64,000 bases of DNA from Streptomyces collinus Tu 365 (lineage in GTDB: Bacteria > Actinomycetota > Actinomycetes > Streptomycetales > Streptomycetaceae): contig NC_021985.1 of assembly GCF_000444875.1 (NCBI RefSeq), positions 2,303,535 to 2,367,534 of the forward strand, read 5' to 3'. The position numbers and the translations under genes were made by a program. Position 1 is the first letter of the stretch, and every line of letters starts with the position of its first letter. The notes under the pieces were generated by a model. That model was not told the origin of the DNA, searched no databases, and worked only from the letters and a program-made list of their open reading frames with translations. This document shows positions 50,657-61,518 of the stretch, one piece after another.

Positions 50657-50680
50657 CATGTATACCTGTTAGGTATGGGC
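50657..50680. promoter_or_regulatory. Operator between the second binding protein and PadR genes
   Basis: The segment starting CATGTATACCTGTTAGGTAT closely matches the 24 bases at 49191-49214 over the glucosidase start. Here it contains a perfect dyad ATACC-N5-GGTAT (50662-50676). It lies between divergent genes and so may control the second binding protein, the PadR gene, or both. Confidence 0.5.
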
Positions 50681-50727
50681 GATACTAGGGCCTGGAGCAC
50701 ATTGCCGTAGACAGGAGGACAGCACGA

Positions 50728-51243
50728 GTGCGCCTGCCCCTCCTGGCACTGCTCGCGCGCGGCCCGGCCCACGGTTACGAGCTGAAGCACGACCTTGAGC
50801 AACTGCTGGGCTCCGCGTACCCTCAGCCCAACGTCGGCCAGATCTACGTCACCCTCGGCCGCCTCGAGAAGTCGGGACTGATCGAGGGCGAGGACGTCGA
50901 GCAGTCCAGCCGGCCCAACAAGAAGGTCTACCACCTCACCGACGCCGGGCGGGAAGCGCTGCACGCCTGGTTCGAGGAGACCGAGGACGAACCGCGGGTC
51001 CGGGACGAGTTCTTCATGAAGCTCGCGCTCGCCCCGCAGACCGGTCTCGCCGACCAGATCGCCCTCATCAACCGCCAGCGGCGCCAGTACCTCAACACCA
51101 TGCGCGATCTGTCGAAGCTGGCCGCCGCCGAGAACCGGGACAACCGAATCGCCCATCTGCTGATCGAGGGCGCGATGCTGCACCTGCAGGCCGACCTGGA
51201 CTGGCTGGAACGGTGCCAGGAAGAACTGGAGGACCTGGAGTGA
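50728..51243 (+). CDS. PadR-family transcriptional regulator
   Basis: 171 residues from a GTG at 50728 with AGGAGG upstream. The PadR winged helix is clear: LPLLALLARGPAHGYELKHD, QPNVGQIYVTLGRLEKSGLI, KVYHLTDAGREALHAW. A C-terminal helical dimerisation domain follows. The stop overlaps the ABC ATPase start (GTGA), so it is the first gene of a regulator-exporter operon. PadR regulators commonly respond to antimicrobials or phenolics. Confidence 0.93.
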   Translation: MRLPLLALLARGPAHGYELKHDLEQLLGSAYPQPNVGQIYVTLGRLEKSGLIEGEDVEQSSRPNKKVYHLTDAGREALHAWFEETEDEPRVRDEFFMKLALAPQTGLADQIALINRQRRQYLNTMRDLSKLAAAENRDNRIAHLLIEGAMLHLQADLDWLERCQEELEDLE

Positions 51244-52037
51244 GGGACGGCCGGTCCTCAGGACCCAAGGCGCATGACCGCCGGTCTGCCACGCCCGGCC
51301 CGGCCGCCGTGCTGCGGGCCGAGGGCCTGGTCAAGACCCACCACGGCGAGGGCGCGCCCGCGCACGCCGTGCGCGGGGTCGACCTGAGCGTGGCGCGCGG
51401 CGAGTTCGTGGCGGTCACCGGACCGTCGGGAGCCGGCAAGTCCACGCTGCTGCACCTGCTCGGCGGCCTGCAGCGGCCCGACCGGGGCAGCATCTGGCTC
51501 GACGGCCGCTGCACGGACACCTTCGGCGAGGCCCGCTGGGCGCTGGAGCGCCGCAAGGCCATCGGGATCGTCTTCCAGTTCTTCAACCTGGTGTCGAACC
51601 TGTCGGTCGCCGACAACGTCGAGCTGCCCGCGCTGCTCGCGGGCGTGCCGCCGAAGAAGGCGCGCGGCGAGCGCGAGGAACTGCTCGCCGAACTGGGCCT
51701 GGAGGGCAAGGAGCGCAGCATGCCGGGCGAGCTGTCCGGCGGCGAGCAGCAGCGGGTCGCGCTGGCCCGCGCCCTGGTCAACCACCCGCCGCTGCTGCTG
51801 GCCGACGAGCCCGCCGGCAGCCTGGACAGCAAGGGCACCCGCGAGGTGATGCGGCTGCTGTCCCGCTTCCACGGGCGGGGCCAGACCATCGTGCTGGTCA
51901 CCCACGACGCCCGGCTGGCCAGCGCGGCCGACCGCGTCATCAGCTTCTTCGACGGCCGCATAGCCGACGACGCCACGCTGGACGGCACCCCGTCCCGCCG
52001 CGGCGGCGCCTCCGGCGTGCTGGAGCTGAGGGACTGA
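51240..52037 (+). CDS. MacB-type ABC transporter ATP-binding subunit
   Basis: 265 residues from a GTG at 51240. Walker A is GPSGAGKSTLL, the signature is LSGGEQQRVALARAL, and Walker B is LLLADEPAGSLDS. FQFFNLVSNLSVADNVELP is typical of the LolD/MacB/FtsE group, in which the transporter performs mechanotransmission or exports peptides. It is coupled to the PadR gene upstream and precedes the FtsX-like permease by 39 bases. Confidence 0.93.
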   Translation: MRDGRSSGPKAHDRRSATPGPAAVLRAEGLVKTHHGEGAPAHAVRGVDLSVARGEFVAVTGPSGAGKSTLLHLLGGLQRPDRGSIWLDGRCTDTFGEARWALERRKAIGIVFQFFNLVSNLSVADNVELPALLAGVPPKKARGEREELLAELGLEGKERSMPGELSGGEQQRVALARALVNHPPLLLADEPAGSLDSKGTREVMRLLSRFHGRGQTIVLVTHDARLASAADRVISFFDGRIADDATLDGTPSRRGGASGVLELRD

Positions 52038-52076
52038 TCCGGGTGCACGACCGTTCGACGACCGGGGGCTGAGGCC

Positions 52077-54359
52077 GTGCGCGCCACCCTCCGCTGGGCC
52101 CACTCCGATCTGCGCACGCACCGCGGCGAGGCGCTGTTCATCACGCTCGCCACGGCCGGCATCGTCGCCTCGCTGCTGCTGGCGGCCGCGCTGTTCGGCT
52201 ACGCCACCAACCCCTGGCAGCGGACCTTCACCGAGGCGCACGGGGCGCACGTGTGGATCCACACCGCCGCCTCCACCGACGTCCGCGAGCTCGCCCGGCT
52301 GGACGGCGTCGAGTCCGTCGCCGGCCCCTACCGGACGGAGTCCACCACCGTCGCCGCTCGCGGCACCCGGGCCGCCGTCGAGCTGCGCGGCACCCCGGAC
52401 CTGCCGACCGTCGGCCGGCCGCTCGTCACCGTCGGCCACTGGCTGGACCCGGCCGAGCCGGACGGCGTGGTCCTGGAGAGCCGCCTGGCCCGGGCCCTGC
52501 TCGCCGAGCCCGGCGACACCCTCACCCTGCCCGGCAGCGCACGCACCCTGACCGTGGAGGGCATCGCCGACAGCGCCGAGCCCGGCTACAGCCCGGGAGC
52601 CCAGCCGGGCCTGGTCTGGGCGCTGCCCCCCGCCGTGCGCGCCGACGCCGGCCGGGTGACCGGGCTGCGCCTGAAGGACCCGGGCGACACCGACTACGCG
52701 GTGCAGCGCGCCGTCACGGTGCTCGGCGCGGGCACCGTCGGCGAGGTCTCCACCTGGCAACAGGAGCGGGCCGCGGCCCAGGGCGAGAACCGGCTCCTCG
52801 GACAGGTGCTCGGCCTGTTCGGGCTCGGCGCCCTGGCCGCCGCCGGCTTCGCCGTGCACGGGGCGATCGGCACCCGCATCCGCGGCCACCTGCGGGACAT
52901 CTCGGTGCTCAAGGCGATCGGCTTCACGCCCGGCCAGGTGGTGCGGATCTTCCTGCTCCAGCACCTGGCGTTCGCGGCGCTCGGCGCGGTGGCCGCGGCC
53001 GCGCTCACCGAGGGCCTGGGCAACCGGGTCCCGGGGCGGCTCGGCGACGCGGTGGGGGTGTGGCAGGGGCTGCCCGGGCACACCGTGACCCTGTCCGCCG
53101 TGCCGGTCGGCGCGGTGCTGTTCATCGGCGTGACCACGGGGCTCGCCGCCTGGCGGGCGGGCCGGGTGCCGCCGGTGCCGGTGCCCCGCCCGGCGGCCCC
53201 GGCGGGCGGCCGGCTCACCGCCGTCGCCCGCAGCGCGCTGGGCCTGCGGCTGCCGGCCGCGCTCGTGCTCGGCTGCCACAAGGCGTTCGCCGGGCGCGGC
53301 CGCTCACTGGCCGGCGTGGCCCGCCTGACGCTGCCACTGCTGCTCATGGTGGTGGCCATGAGCGCGTGGACCACCCTGGACCGGTTCCACAGCAGTCCCG
53401 GGCGCGTGGGCCTGCCGGCGGCGCTCTCGGTCCGCTCGGACGGCGACCTGGGCGACGCCGGTGTCCGGGCCCTGCTGGCGGCGGACCCCGGGGTCGGCGC
53501 CGCCTACCCGGGCGTCGAGCTGGCCGCGCTGCTCCCCGGACAGACCGGGACGGTCGCCCTGCGCGGCCTCGGCACCCGGGCCCACCCCTACCCGTACACC
53601 CTCGCCGAGGGCCGGGCCGCCCGCGGTCCCGACGAGGCGGTGGCCGGCCAGGGCATGCTCGACCTGGTGCACGCGCGGGTCGGGGACTGGGTGCGGATCA
53701 CGGTGGGAGAGCGGCCGCAGATCCTGCACATCGTGGGCCGCAGCATCGAGCCGCAGAACGCCGGGCGGGTCGTGACGACCTCCCTGGACACCCTGCGGGA
53801 GAACGACGCGCACCTGTCCCCCGCCTTCTACCAGCTCCGCCTGCGCCCCGGCGCCGACCCGCGGCGGGTGGCCTCCGCCCTGACCCGGGCCGGCCACGGG
53901 CACCTGGACGTGCACCCGGTCACGAACCCGGCCGACGGGCTCTCGCCGCTGCGCGGGGTGGTGACCGCGCTGATCGCCGTGCTCGCCCTCATCGGGCTCG
54001 TCGAGCTGCTCACCGCGATCGGCGGCACCGTACGGGAGAGCGAACGGGACGTGCTGGCGCTGCGGGCGATCGGCATGTCACCGCGGCAGATCACCGCGAT
54101 CACCGTCACCGCGACGACCTGCACGGCGCTCGCGGCCGCCGTCGCCGCCACGGTGCTGGGCCTGCCGCTGGCCCACCGGCTGATCGACGCGCAGGGCGGT
54201 TCGAGCGGCATCGGCGCCGGCATCGCCCAGTCCCCCTCCCCCGCCCTGCTCCTGCTGCTGGGCACGGGCGCCGTCCTCGGCGCGGCGGCCCTCTCCGCCC
54301 TCCCCGCGTCCCGCGCGGCCCGCCGCCGCCTGGCGGACACGCTGAGCGCGGTGTCGTGA
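52077..54359 (+). CDS. FtsX/MacB-type ABC permease
   Basis: 760 residues from a GTG at 52077. Two FtsX-like modules are visible: one near residues 240-380 (RGHLRDISVLKAIGFTPGQV) and one at the C-terminus (ERDVLALRAIGMSPRQITAI), each with transmembrane helices. Large extracytoplasmic loops follow the first helix and precede the last module. The duplicate architecture matches actinobacterial single-chain permeases of antimicrobial-peptide or lipoprotein systems. Substrate unknown. Confidence 0.92.
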   Translation: MRATLRWAHSDLRTHRGEALFITLATAGIVASLLLAAALFGYATNPWQRTFTEAHGAHVWIHTAASTDVRELARLDGVESVAGPYRTESTTVAARGTRAAVELRGTPDLPTVGRPLVTVGHWLDPAEPDGVVLESRLARALLAEPGDTLTLPGSARTLTVEGIADSAEPGYSPGAQPGLVWALPPAVRADAGRVTGLRLKDPGDTDYAVQRAVTVLGAGTVGEVSTWQQERAAAQGENRLLGQVLGLFGLGALAAAGFAVHGAIGTRIRGHLRDISVLKAIGFTPGQVVRIFLLQHLAFAALGAVAAAALTEGLGNRVPGRLGDAVGVWQGLPGHTVTLSAVPVGAVLFIGVTTGLAAWRAGRVPPVPVPRPAAPAGGRLTAVARSALGLRLPAALVLGCHKAFAGRGRSLAGVARLTLPLLLMVVAMSAWTTLDRFHSSPGRVGLPAALSVRSDGDLGDAGVRALLAADPGVGAAYPGVELAALLPGQTGTVALRGLGTRAHPYPYTLAEGRAARGPDEAVAGQGMLDLVHARVGDWVRITVGERPQILHIVGRSIEPQNAGRVVTTSLDTLRENDAHLSPAFYQLRLRPGADPRRVASALTRAGHGHLDVHPVTNPADGLSPLRGVVTALIAVLALIGLVELLTAIGGTVRESERDVLALRAIGMSPRQITAITVTATTCTALAAAVAATVLGLPLAHRLIDAQGGSSGIGAGIAQSPSPALLLLLGTGAVLGAAALSALPASRAARRRLADTLSAVS

Positions 54360-54970
54360 GCGGGCGGGCGTCGTGAGCGGGCGCGGCTGGACGGCGTTGA
54401 AGAAGCCGGGGCTGGTCTGCACCGGTTAGGTGCCGCCCGCCGAGGTGAGCTGGGGCCTCCTCTGCCCGGTCGGCTGCTGCCCCGCCCCCGGCCGCGGGCG
54501 CCGACAGCCCCTACGCGTGAGGAGCCCCGCCCGCCACCGTCAGGTCGCCTCCGGGGCGCCGCTCTTCGGGCCGTCCACCGGGGTGTCGTGAGCGGGCGCG
54601 GTGCCGCGAGCAGGCGCGGTGCCGCGCGCGGCGGCGCGGAGCTGGGGTGCGCGCCGGGGGCCGTGCAGAGGCGGGGTACGCGCAGCGGGGGGCGGTGGCC
54701 AGGCGGGGTGCGCCGCACGGGTGTGGCGGCCGGGTCGAGGGCCGAGTCGGCCGGTGTGTCAAAGGCCGGCCCGAGGCGGCTCCTCCGGGCTTTCGCGGGC
54801 CGGTGCGGTCGTACCGGTGACCGCGGGGCGAGGGCCGGCCGGAAGCCGGGGCGGCGCAGGCGCGGTGTCCCGACGGTCCGCGGGCACGCCGAGCGCTTGT
54901 CCTGACGCGGGCGCGGCGCCCGCGAGGCGGCGCCGGGCCGGCGGGAGACGGACGGCCGAGCGGGCCGGGA
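54360..54970. other. 610-bp GC-rich region without a recognised gene
   Basis: The only notable structure is a repeated GTGTCGTGAGCGGGCG block: at 54351-54366 (spanning the permease stop), at 54368-54386 with one change, at 54583-54601, and a degenerate copy at 54602-54620. Open frames here encode low-complexity Arg/Pro/Ala strings and look non-coding. Confidence 0.6.
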
Positions 54971-55010
54971 CCGGTGCGGCCCCGCCCGGTCGGGGGCCGG
55001 GCCGCACCGG
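54971..55010 (-). terminator. pgi terminator
   Basis: A perfect 12-bp stem (54971-54982 with 54999-55010) starts 8 bases after the pgi stop; the 16-base loop is itself GC-rich. Confidence 0.6.
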
Positions 55011-55018
55011 GAGCCGGG

Positions 55019-56671
55019 TCAGGCCCGGCCGCGCAGCTCGCGGTACTTGGCGACCAGGGCCTGCGTGGAGGTGTCCAGGCCGGGGACCTCCTTGCCCTCG
55101 GTCAGGGCGGGTTCGACGCGCTTGGCGAGGACCTTGCCGAGCTCCACGCCCCACTGGTCGAAGGAGTCGATGTTCCAGACGGCACCCTGCACCAACACCT
55201 TGTGCTCGTAGAGGGCGACCAGCTGGCCGAGGACGGACGGGGTCAGTTCGCGGGCGAGGATCGTCGTCGTCGGCCGGTCGCCCGGGAACGTCTTGTGCGG
55301 GACCAGTTCCTCCGGCACGCCCTCCGCGCGGACCTCCTCGGCCGTCTTGCCGAAGGCGAGGGCCTGCGTCTGGGCGAAGAAGTTCGCCATCAACAGGTCG
55401 TGCTGGGCCTTGAGTTCACCGCTCAGCTCGGCGACCGGCTCGGCGAAGCCGATGAAGTCCGCCGGGATCAGCTTCGTGCCCTGGTGGATGAGCTGGTAGT
55501 AGGCGTGCTGCCCGTTGGTGCCGGGCGTGCCCCAGACCACCGGCCCGGTCTGCCACTCCACCCGCTTGCCGTCCCGCGCCACGTACTTGCCGTTGGACTC
55601 CATGTCCAATTGCTGCAGGTACGCCGTGAACTTGGACAGGTAGTGCGAGTACGGCAGCACCGCGTGCGACTGGGCGTCGTGGAAGTTGTCGTACCAGATA
55701 CCCAACAGCCCGAGCAGCAGCGGGGCGTTGGCCTCGGCGGGCGCGGTGCGGAAGTGGTCGTCGACCAGGCGGAAGCCGTCCAGCATCTCGCGGAAGCGGT
55801 CCGGGCCGATCGCGATCATCAGGGACAGACCGATCGCGGAGTCGTACGAGTAGCGGCCGCCGACCCAGTCCCAGAACTCGAACATGTTGGCCGTGTCGAT
55901 GCCGAAGTCCGACACCTTCTCCGCGTTCGTGGACAGCGCCACGAAGTGCTTGGCCACGGCCGCTTCGTCGCCGAGCGCGTCCACCAGCCAGGAGCGGGCG
56001 GAGGTCGCGTTGGTGATCGTCTCGATGGTGGTGAACGTCTTGGACGCGACGATGAACAGCGTCTCGGCCGGGTCCAGGTCGCGGGTGGCCTCGTGCAGGT
56101 CGGCGCCGTCCACGTTGGAGACGAAACGGACGGTCAGGTCGCGGTCGGTGAAGCTGCGCAGCACCTCGTAGGCCATCGCCGGGCCGAGGTCGGAGCCGCC
56201 GATGCCGATGTTGACGACGTTCCTGATGCGCCTGCCGGTGTGGCCGGTCCACTCGCCGGAGCGCACCCGCTCGGCGAAGCCGGCCATCTTGTCCAGCACG
56301 GCGTGCACGGCCGGTACGACGTTCTCGCCGTCGACCTCGACCACCGCGCCGGGCGCGGCCCGCAGCGCGGTGTGCAGCACCGCCCGGTTCTCGGTGACGT
56401 TGATCTTCTCACCGCGGAACATGGCGTCCCGCAGACCGAAGACGTCCGTCGCGGCGGCAAGCTCGCGCAGCAGCCGCAGCGTCTCGTCGGTGACGAGGTG
56501 CTTGGAGTAGTCGATGTGCAGGTCACCGACCTGCAGGGTGTACCCGCTGCCGCGCCCCGGCTCGGCGGCGAACAGGTCCCGCAGCCCGGTCCCGGCCAGT
56601 TCCTCGCGGTGCTTCTCGAGAGCGGTCCACTCGGGCGTCTGGTTGAGCCTGGTACGGCCGTCTGCGTTCAT
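55019..56671 (-). CDS. pgi: Glucose-6-phosphate isomerase
   Basis: 550 residues, normal for [52 protein letters not shown] and [20 protein letters not shown] then YQLIHQGT are signature segments, the last with the catalytic glutamate and histidine. It links glucose-6-P and fructose-6-P, connecting glycolysis with the zwf branch encoded 13 kb away. It is transcribed alone, bounded by a hairpin. Confidence 0.97.
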   Translation of the reverse strand: MNADGRTRLNQTPEWTALEKHREELAGTGLRDLFAAEPGRGSGYTLQVGDLHIDYSKHLVTDETLRLLRELAAATDVFGLRDAMFRGEKINVTENRAVLHTALRAAPGAVVEVDGENVVPAVHAVLDKMAGFAERVRSGEWTGHTGRRIRNVVNIGIGGSDLGPAMAYEVLRSFTDRDLTVRFVSNVDGADLHEATRDLDPAETLFIVASKTFTTIETITNATSARSWLVDALGDEAAVAKHFVALSTNAEKVSDFGIDTANMFEFWDWVGGRYSYDSAIGLSLMIAIGPDRFREMLDGFRLVDDHFRTAPAEANAPLLLGLLGIWYDNFHDAQSHAVLPYSHYLSKFTAYLQQLDMESNGKYVARDGKRVEWQTGPVVWGTPGTNGQHAYYQLIHQGTKLIPADFIGFAEPVAELSGELKAQHDLLMANFFAQTQALAFGKTAEEVRAEGVPEELVPHKTFPGDRPTTTILARELTPSVLGQLVALYEHKVLVQGAVWNIDSFDQWGVELGKVLAKRVEPALTEGKEVPGLDTSTQALVAKYRELRGRA

Positions 56672-57120
56672 ATCCGACTTCAGCCTTCTTTCCTGCGCCT
56701 GTCCTGCTGTGTCCCGTGCCCCACTGCCGGTCCCAACCTAGTTGATCAGGGCCGGTGACGAGCGGTGGTGACGCCGTCGGTGCGGGCGACAAGAGGTACG
56801 TCCGGCTGACGCGCCGGTGTCAGCACGGTGCGGAACGGGCGGGCGCCCGGGGACGCGGCTCGCCCGGCCGGCCCGGGGCGCGAGCCGAAGAGTCGCACGG
56901 GGTCGCCGGGCAGAAGCGGGGCGCAGGCCGCGGAGGGCGCCGGGCAGGCCGGGTGCAGGCCGAGGGGCGTGCCGCCCGGCGGAGACGCGGGCCGTCGAAC
57001 GGCGCAGGATCAGGACGGCGGGCAGCCCGGGGCGGGCATGCGGGCACGCCGGCAGCACGAAGCGTGCCAGGGCCACGCCCCGCCGCCGGCGTCGGCCGGG
57101 GCTGCGTGCGGGACGGCGGC
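56672..57120. other. 449-bp region upstream of pgi without a gene
   Basis: It contains the pgi leader (AAGG and GAAG elements before the ATG at 56671) and an AACTAGGTTGGGA stretch around 56733-56745 on the minus strand that might hold a -10 box. The left two thirds is Gly/Arg-type low-complexity GC. No convincing protein is seen. Confidence 0.5.
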
Positions 57121-57146
57121 GGCCGGGCACCCGAGGGCACCCGGCC
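57121..57146 (-). terminator. Weak hairpin after the RbpA-family gene
   Basis: GGCCGGG at 57121-57127 pairs with CCCGGCC at 57140-57146, 10 bases past the stop codon. Confidence 0.4.
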
Positions 57147-57155
57147 GGTGAAGTC

Positions 57156-57491
57156 CTAGATCTCGCCGCGCAGTTTGGCGAGTGCCTCGGCGAGGATCGC
57201 CTCGCCGTCCGCGTCGCTGCGCCGCTCCCGTACGTACGCGAGGTGCGTCTTGTACGGCTCGGTGCGCGGCGGGTCCGGCGGGTTGTCCCGGTCCTGGCCG
57301 GCCGGGAAGCCGCAGCGCGGGCAGTCCCAGGTGTCGGGGACCTGCGCGTCGCTGGCGAAGCTCGGCTGCGTCTCGTGCCCGTTGGAGCACCAGAAGGAGA
57401 TGCGCAGACGCGGCGCGGACTCGCCACGCTCGGCCTCGCCCATCGGCCCCGCTCCGACCCGGCTTCCCCGGATCGCGTTGCCACTTGCCAC
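57156..57491 (-). CDS. RbpA-family RNA polymerase-binding protein
   Basis: 111 residues. NAIRGSRVGAG matches the RbpA N-terminal/basic region. Cys35, His39, Cys57 and Cys60 (FWCSNGHE, CPRCG) are an intact zinc set. TEPYKTHLAYVRERRSDADG is the C-terminal sigma-interaction segment, corresponding to the conserved KxxRTHWDMLxERR of RbpA but with Leu-Ala-Tyr-Val in place of Trp-Asp-Met-Leu. It is more likely the paralogue (RbpB-type) than the main RbpA. RbpA proteins stabilise open complexes with the housekeeping sigma factor. Confidence 0.82.
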   Translation of the reverse strand: MASGNAIRGSRVGAGPMGEAERGESAPRLRISFWCSNGHETQPSFASDAQVPDTWDCPRCGFPAGQDRDNPPDPPRTEPYKTHLAYVRERRSDADGEAILAEALAKLRGEI

Positions 57492-57620
57492 GGTCGTAAC
57501 TCCCTGCGTGATGGTGCCGCGAAGCGAGTCGGCGTTCCGCTTCGCCGCGAGCGCCTCAGTCTACGTAAGGCCCAACGCGCGTCCAGTGTGCGGAGTTACA
57601 GCCCCCGCACCTAGACGCAA

Positions 57621-57665
57621 GCCCCATGATAGGCCGCGCCCTGGGGCGCGTACCGGACATGGGGC
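57621..57665 (-). terminator. Compound hairpin after secG
   Basis: An outer stem GCCCCATG/CATGGGGC (57621-57628 with 57658-57665) encloses an inner CGCGCC/GGCGCG hairpin. It lies 37 bases past the secG stop. Confidence 0.5.
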
Positions 57666-57701
57666 CTTACGTACGGATCGAGCGTGTGCGCGACGTGTCG
57701 G

Positions 57702-57938
57702 TCAGCTGTTCGTCTTCATGAGGATGCCGAGGACGACGATGCACGCGAACCACAGCAGACCGATGACGATGGTGATGCGGTCGAGGTTGCGCTCGGCGAC
57801 CGAGGAACCGCCGACGGAGGACTGCATACCGCCACCGAACATGTCGGACAGGCCGCCGCCCTTCCCCTTGTGCATCAGCACCAGCAGCATCAGCAGCAGG
57901 CTGAAGACGATCAGGGCGATCGAGAACCCCAAAACCAC
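57702..57938 (-). CDS. secG: Preprotein translocase subunit SecG
   Basis: 78 residues from a GTG at 57938 with GAGGAAG upstream. Two transmembrane helices (VLGFSIALIVFSLLLMLLVL; TIVIGLLWFACIVVLGIL) flank the conserved GKGGGLSDMFGGG loop. SecG assists SecYEG translocation. Its position after tpiA is the usual actinobacterial arrangement. Confidence 0.93.
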   Translation of the reverse strand: MVLGFSIALIVFSLLLMLLVLMHKGKGGGLSDMFGGGMQSSVGGSSVAERNLDRITIVIGLLWFACIVVLGILMKTNS

Positions 57939-57970
57939 GGCTGGACCAACTTCCTCGGATTCGGATGGAC

Positions 57971-58004
57971 TGCGGGGGCACAGCACCATGGCTGTGCCCC
58001 CGCA
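57971..58004 (-). terminator. tpiA terminator / secG leader hairpin
   Basis: A perfect 14-bp stem (57971-57984 with 57991-58004) and 6-base loop lie between the tpiA stop and the secG start. It probably reduces read-through from the glycolytic genes into secG. Confidence 0.7.
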
Positions 58005-58046
58005 AGAGTACGACGTATCGTCGCTACCGCCTACTCACGGACCTGA

Positions 58047-58823
58047 TCACTGGTCGCGGAAGCGCACGATCTTGACGAACTCGTCGGCGTCCAGCGAGGC
58101 ACCGCCGACCAGGGCGCCGTCGATGTCGGCCTTGGCCATGATCTCGGCGACGTTGCCGGCCTTCACGGAGCCGCCGTACTGGATGCGGACCTTGTCGGCC
58201 ACGTCCTGGGAGTACAGCTCGGCGAGCTTGCCGCGGATGGCCGCGCAGACCTCCTGGGCGTCGTCGGCGCCGCAGACCTTGCCGGTGCCGATGGCCCAGA
58301 CGGGCTCGTAGGCGATCACGACGGTCTCGGCCTGCTCGGCCGGGAGGTCCTTCAGACCGCCCTCGACCTGGGCGAGGGTGTGGGAGACGTGGTTGCCCGC
58401 CTCGCGGACGTCCAGCTCCTCGCCGACGCACAGGATCGGGGTCAGACCGTGCTTGTAGGCGGCCTTGACCTTGGCGTTCACGATCTCGTCGGTCTCGTGG
58501 TGGTACTGGCGGCGCTCGGAGTGGCCGATGGCCACGTACGTGCACTTGAGCTTGGCCAGCATCGGACCGGAGATCTCACCGGTGTAGGCGCCGGAGTCGT
58601 GCGCCGAGATGTCCTGGGCACCGTACTTGATCTTGAGCTTGTCGCCGTCGACCAGGGTCTGCACGGAGCGCAGGTCGGTGAAGGGCGGCAGGACGGCGAC
58701 CTCGACGGCCTCGTAGTCCTTGTCGGCCAGGGCGAAGGCGAGCTTCTGGACGTGCGCGATGGCCTCGAGGTGGTTGAGGTTCATCTTCCAGTTGCCCGCC
58801 ATCAGCGGCGTGCGCGTGCTCAT
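58047..58823 (-). CDS. tpiA: Triosephosphate isomerase
   Basis: 258 residues. Asn11 and Lys13 (GNWKMN), His101 (AIGHSERR) and Glu173 ([12 protein letters not shown]) are the active-site residues, all intact. It starts 5 bases after pgk, so the two are cotranscribed. Confidence 0.97.
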   Translation of the reverse strand: MSTRTPLMAGNWKMNLNHLEAIAHVQKLAFALADKDYEAVEVAVLPPFTDLRSVQTLVDGDKLKIKYGAQDISAHDSGAYTGEISGPMLAKLKCTYVAIGHSERRQYHHETDEIVNAKVKAAYKHGLTPILCVGEELDVREAGNHVSHTLAQVEGGLKDLPAEQAETVVIAYEPVWAIGTGKVCGADDAQEVCAAIRGKLAELYSQDVADKVRIQYGGSVKAGNVAEIMAKADIDGALVGGASLDADEFVKIVRFRDQ

Positions 58824-58828
58824 CGAGG

Positions 58829-60040
58829 TCAGTCCTCCAGTGCGGCGAGGCCGGGGAGCGTCTTGCCCTCGAGGTATTCGAGGGAGGCGCCGCCACCGGT
58901 CGAGATGTGGCCGAATGCCTTCTCGTCGAAGCCGAGCGTACGCACGGCCGCGGCGGAGTCACCACCGCCGACGACGCTGAAGCCGTTCGAGTCGACAAGG
59001 GCCTGGGCGACCGCCTTGGTGCCCTCGGCGTAGTCGGGGTGCTCGAAGACGCCCATGGGACCGTTCCAGAAGACGGTCTCGGCGTCGGCGAGCTTCGAGG
59101 CGTAGAGCTCCCGGGTCCTGGGGCCGATGTCCAGGCCCTCCTGGTCGGCGGGGATCTTGTCCGCGTCGACCACGGTGTTCTCGGTCGGCGCCTTGGTCTT
59201 CAGGTCCGGGAACTCCCGGGAGACCACGACGTCGACGGGGAGCAGCAGCTCCACGCCCTGCTTCTCGGCGCGCTCCAGGTACTCGGTGACGGCCGGGACC
59301 TGGTCCTCCTGGAGCAGGGAGATGCCGACCTCGTAACCCTTGGCCTTGAGGAAGGTGTAGGCCATGCCGCCGCCGATGAGCAGCCGGTCGGCCTTGCCGA
59401 GGAGCTGGTCGATGACGGCGAGCTTGTCGGAGACCTTGGCGCCGCCGAGCGCGACGACGTAGGGGCGCTTGACGTCGTCGGTGAGCTTCTTCAGGACGCC
59501 GACCTCGGTGGCGATCAGGTAGCCGGCGTAGTGCGGCAGCCGGGCCGGAAGGTCGTAGACGGAAGCGTGCTTGCGGTGCACCGCGCCGAAGCCGTCCCCG
59601 ACGTACACGTCGGCGAGGGCGGCCAGCCGGTCGGCGAACTCGCCGCGCTCGGTGTCGTCCTTGGCGGTCTCGCCGGCGTTGAAGCGCAGGTTCTCGATGA
59701 CCGCGACCTGGCCGGGCTGGAGGCCGTTGACGGCGTCGTGGGCGGCGGGGCCGACGGTGTCCTGGGCGAACGCGACCGGCGCGCCGAGGAGTTCGCCGAG
59801 CCGCTCGGCGGCGGGCAGCAGCGAGAAGGCGGGGTCCGGGGCGCCCTTGGGGCGGCCCAGGTGGGAGGCGACGACCACCTTGGCGCCGGCCTCGGCGAGC
59901 GCCTTGACCGTGGGCAGGACGGCGCGGATGCGGCCGTCGTCCGTGATGACGCCGTCGGCGAGCGGCACGTTGAGGTCGGCACGGACGAAGACCCGCTTGC
60001 CGTCCACGCCCGCGGAGAGAAGTTCGTCGATGGTCTTCAT
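58829..60040 (-). CDS. pgk: Phosphoglycerate kinase
   Basis: 403 residues from the ATG at 60040. [33 protein letters not shown] and [15 protein letters not shown] are signature segments, the last being the nucleotide-binding region. It makes ATP from 1,3-bisphosphoglycerate. The upstream gap gene is separated by 151 bases and a hairpin. Confidence 0.97.
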   Translation of the reverse strand: MKTIDELLSAGVDGKRVFVRADLNVPLADGVITDDGRIRAVLPTVKALAEAGAKVVVASHLGRPKGAPDPAFSLLPAAERLGELLGAPVAFAQDTVGPAAHDAVNGLQPGQVAVIENLRFNAGETAKDDTERGEFADRLAALADVYVGDGFGAVHRKHASVYDLPARLPHYAGYLIATEVGVLKKLTDDVKRPYVVALGGAKVSDKLAVIDQLLGKADRLLIGGGMAYTFLKAKGYEVGISLLQEDQVPAVTEYLERAEKQGVELLLPVDVVVSREFPDLKTKAPTENTVVDADKIPADQEGLDIGPRTRELYASKLADAETVFWNGPMGVFEHPDYAEGTKAVAQALVDSNGFSVVGGGDSAAAVRTLGFDEKAFGHISTGGGASLEYLEGKTLPGLAALED

Positions 60041-60120
60041 GAGAGTGGGCTCCTGAGGAGGGCTCTTGTTCCTACGAGGCTCGATCTTCGCAGGTCGGCC
60101 GGGGCCGCCTGCACGCACGT

Positions 60121-60160
60121 CAGGGCCCGGGCAGCGCGACGTTGCGCTGCCCGAGCCCTG
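60121..60160 (-). terminator. gap terminator / attenuator before pgk
   Basis: A 17-bp stem with one mismatch (60121-60137 with 60144-60160) starts 32 bases past the gap stop. It could set a lower pgk-tpiA level relative to gap. Confidence 0.6.
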
Positions 60161-60191
60161 CGTTGACGCATCGGCTGCCCGTTGCGGCCGA

Positions 60192-61518
<1,327 letters not shown>

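Noticed and set aside
50600..50659. Upstream ATG at 50659 for the second binding protein
   Set aside because: It would add 20 residues before a complete signal peptide, whereas the ATG at 50599 has GGGAGGAA directly upstream. The upstream ATG belongs to the operator-like segment.
54511..54762. An 83-codon minus-strand frame rich in Arg, Pro and Ala
   Set aside because: It is low complexity and produced by the repeated GC-rich DNA in this stretch; no start signal is visible.
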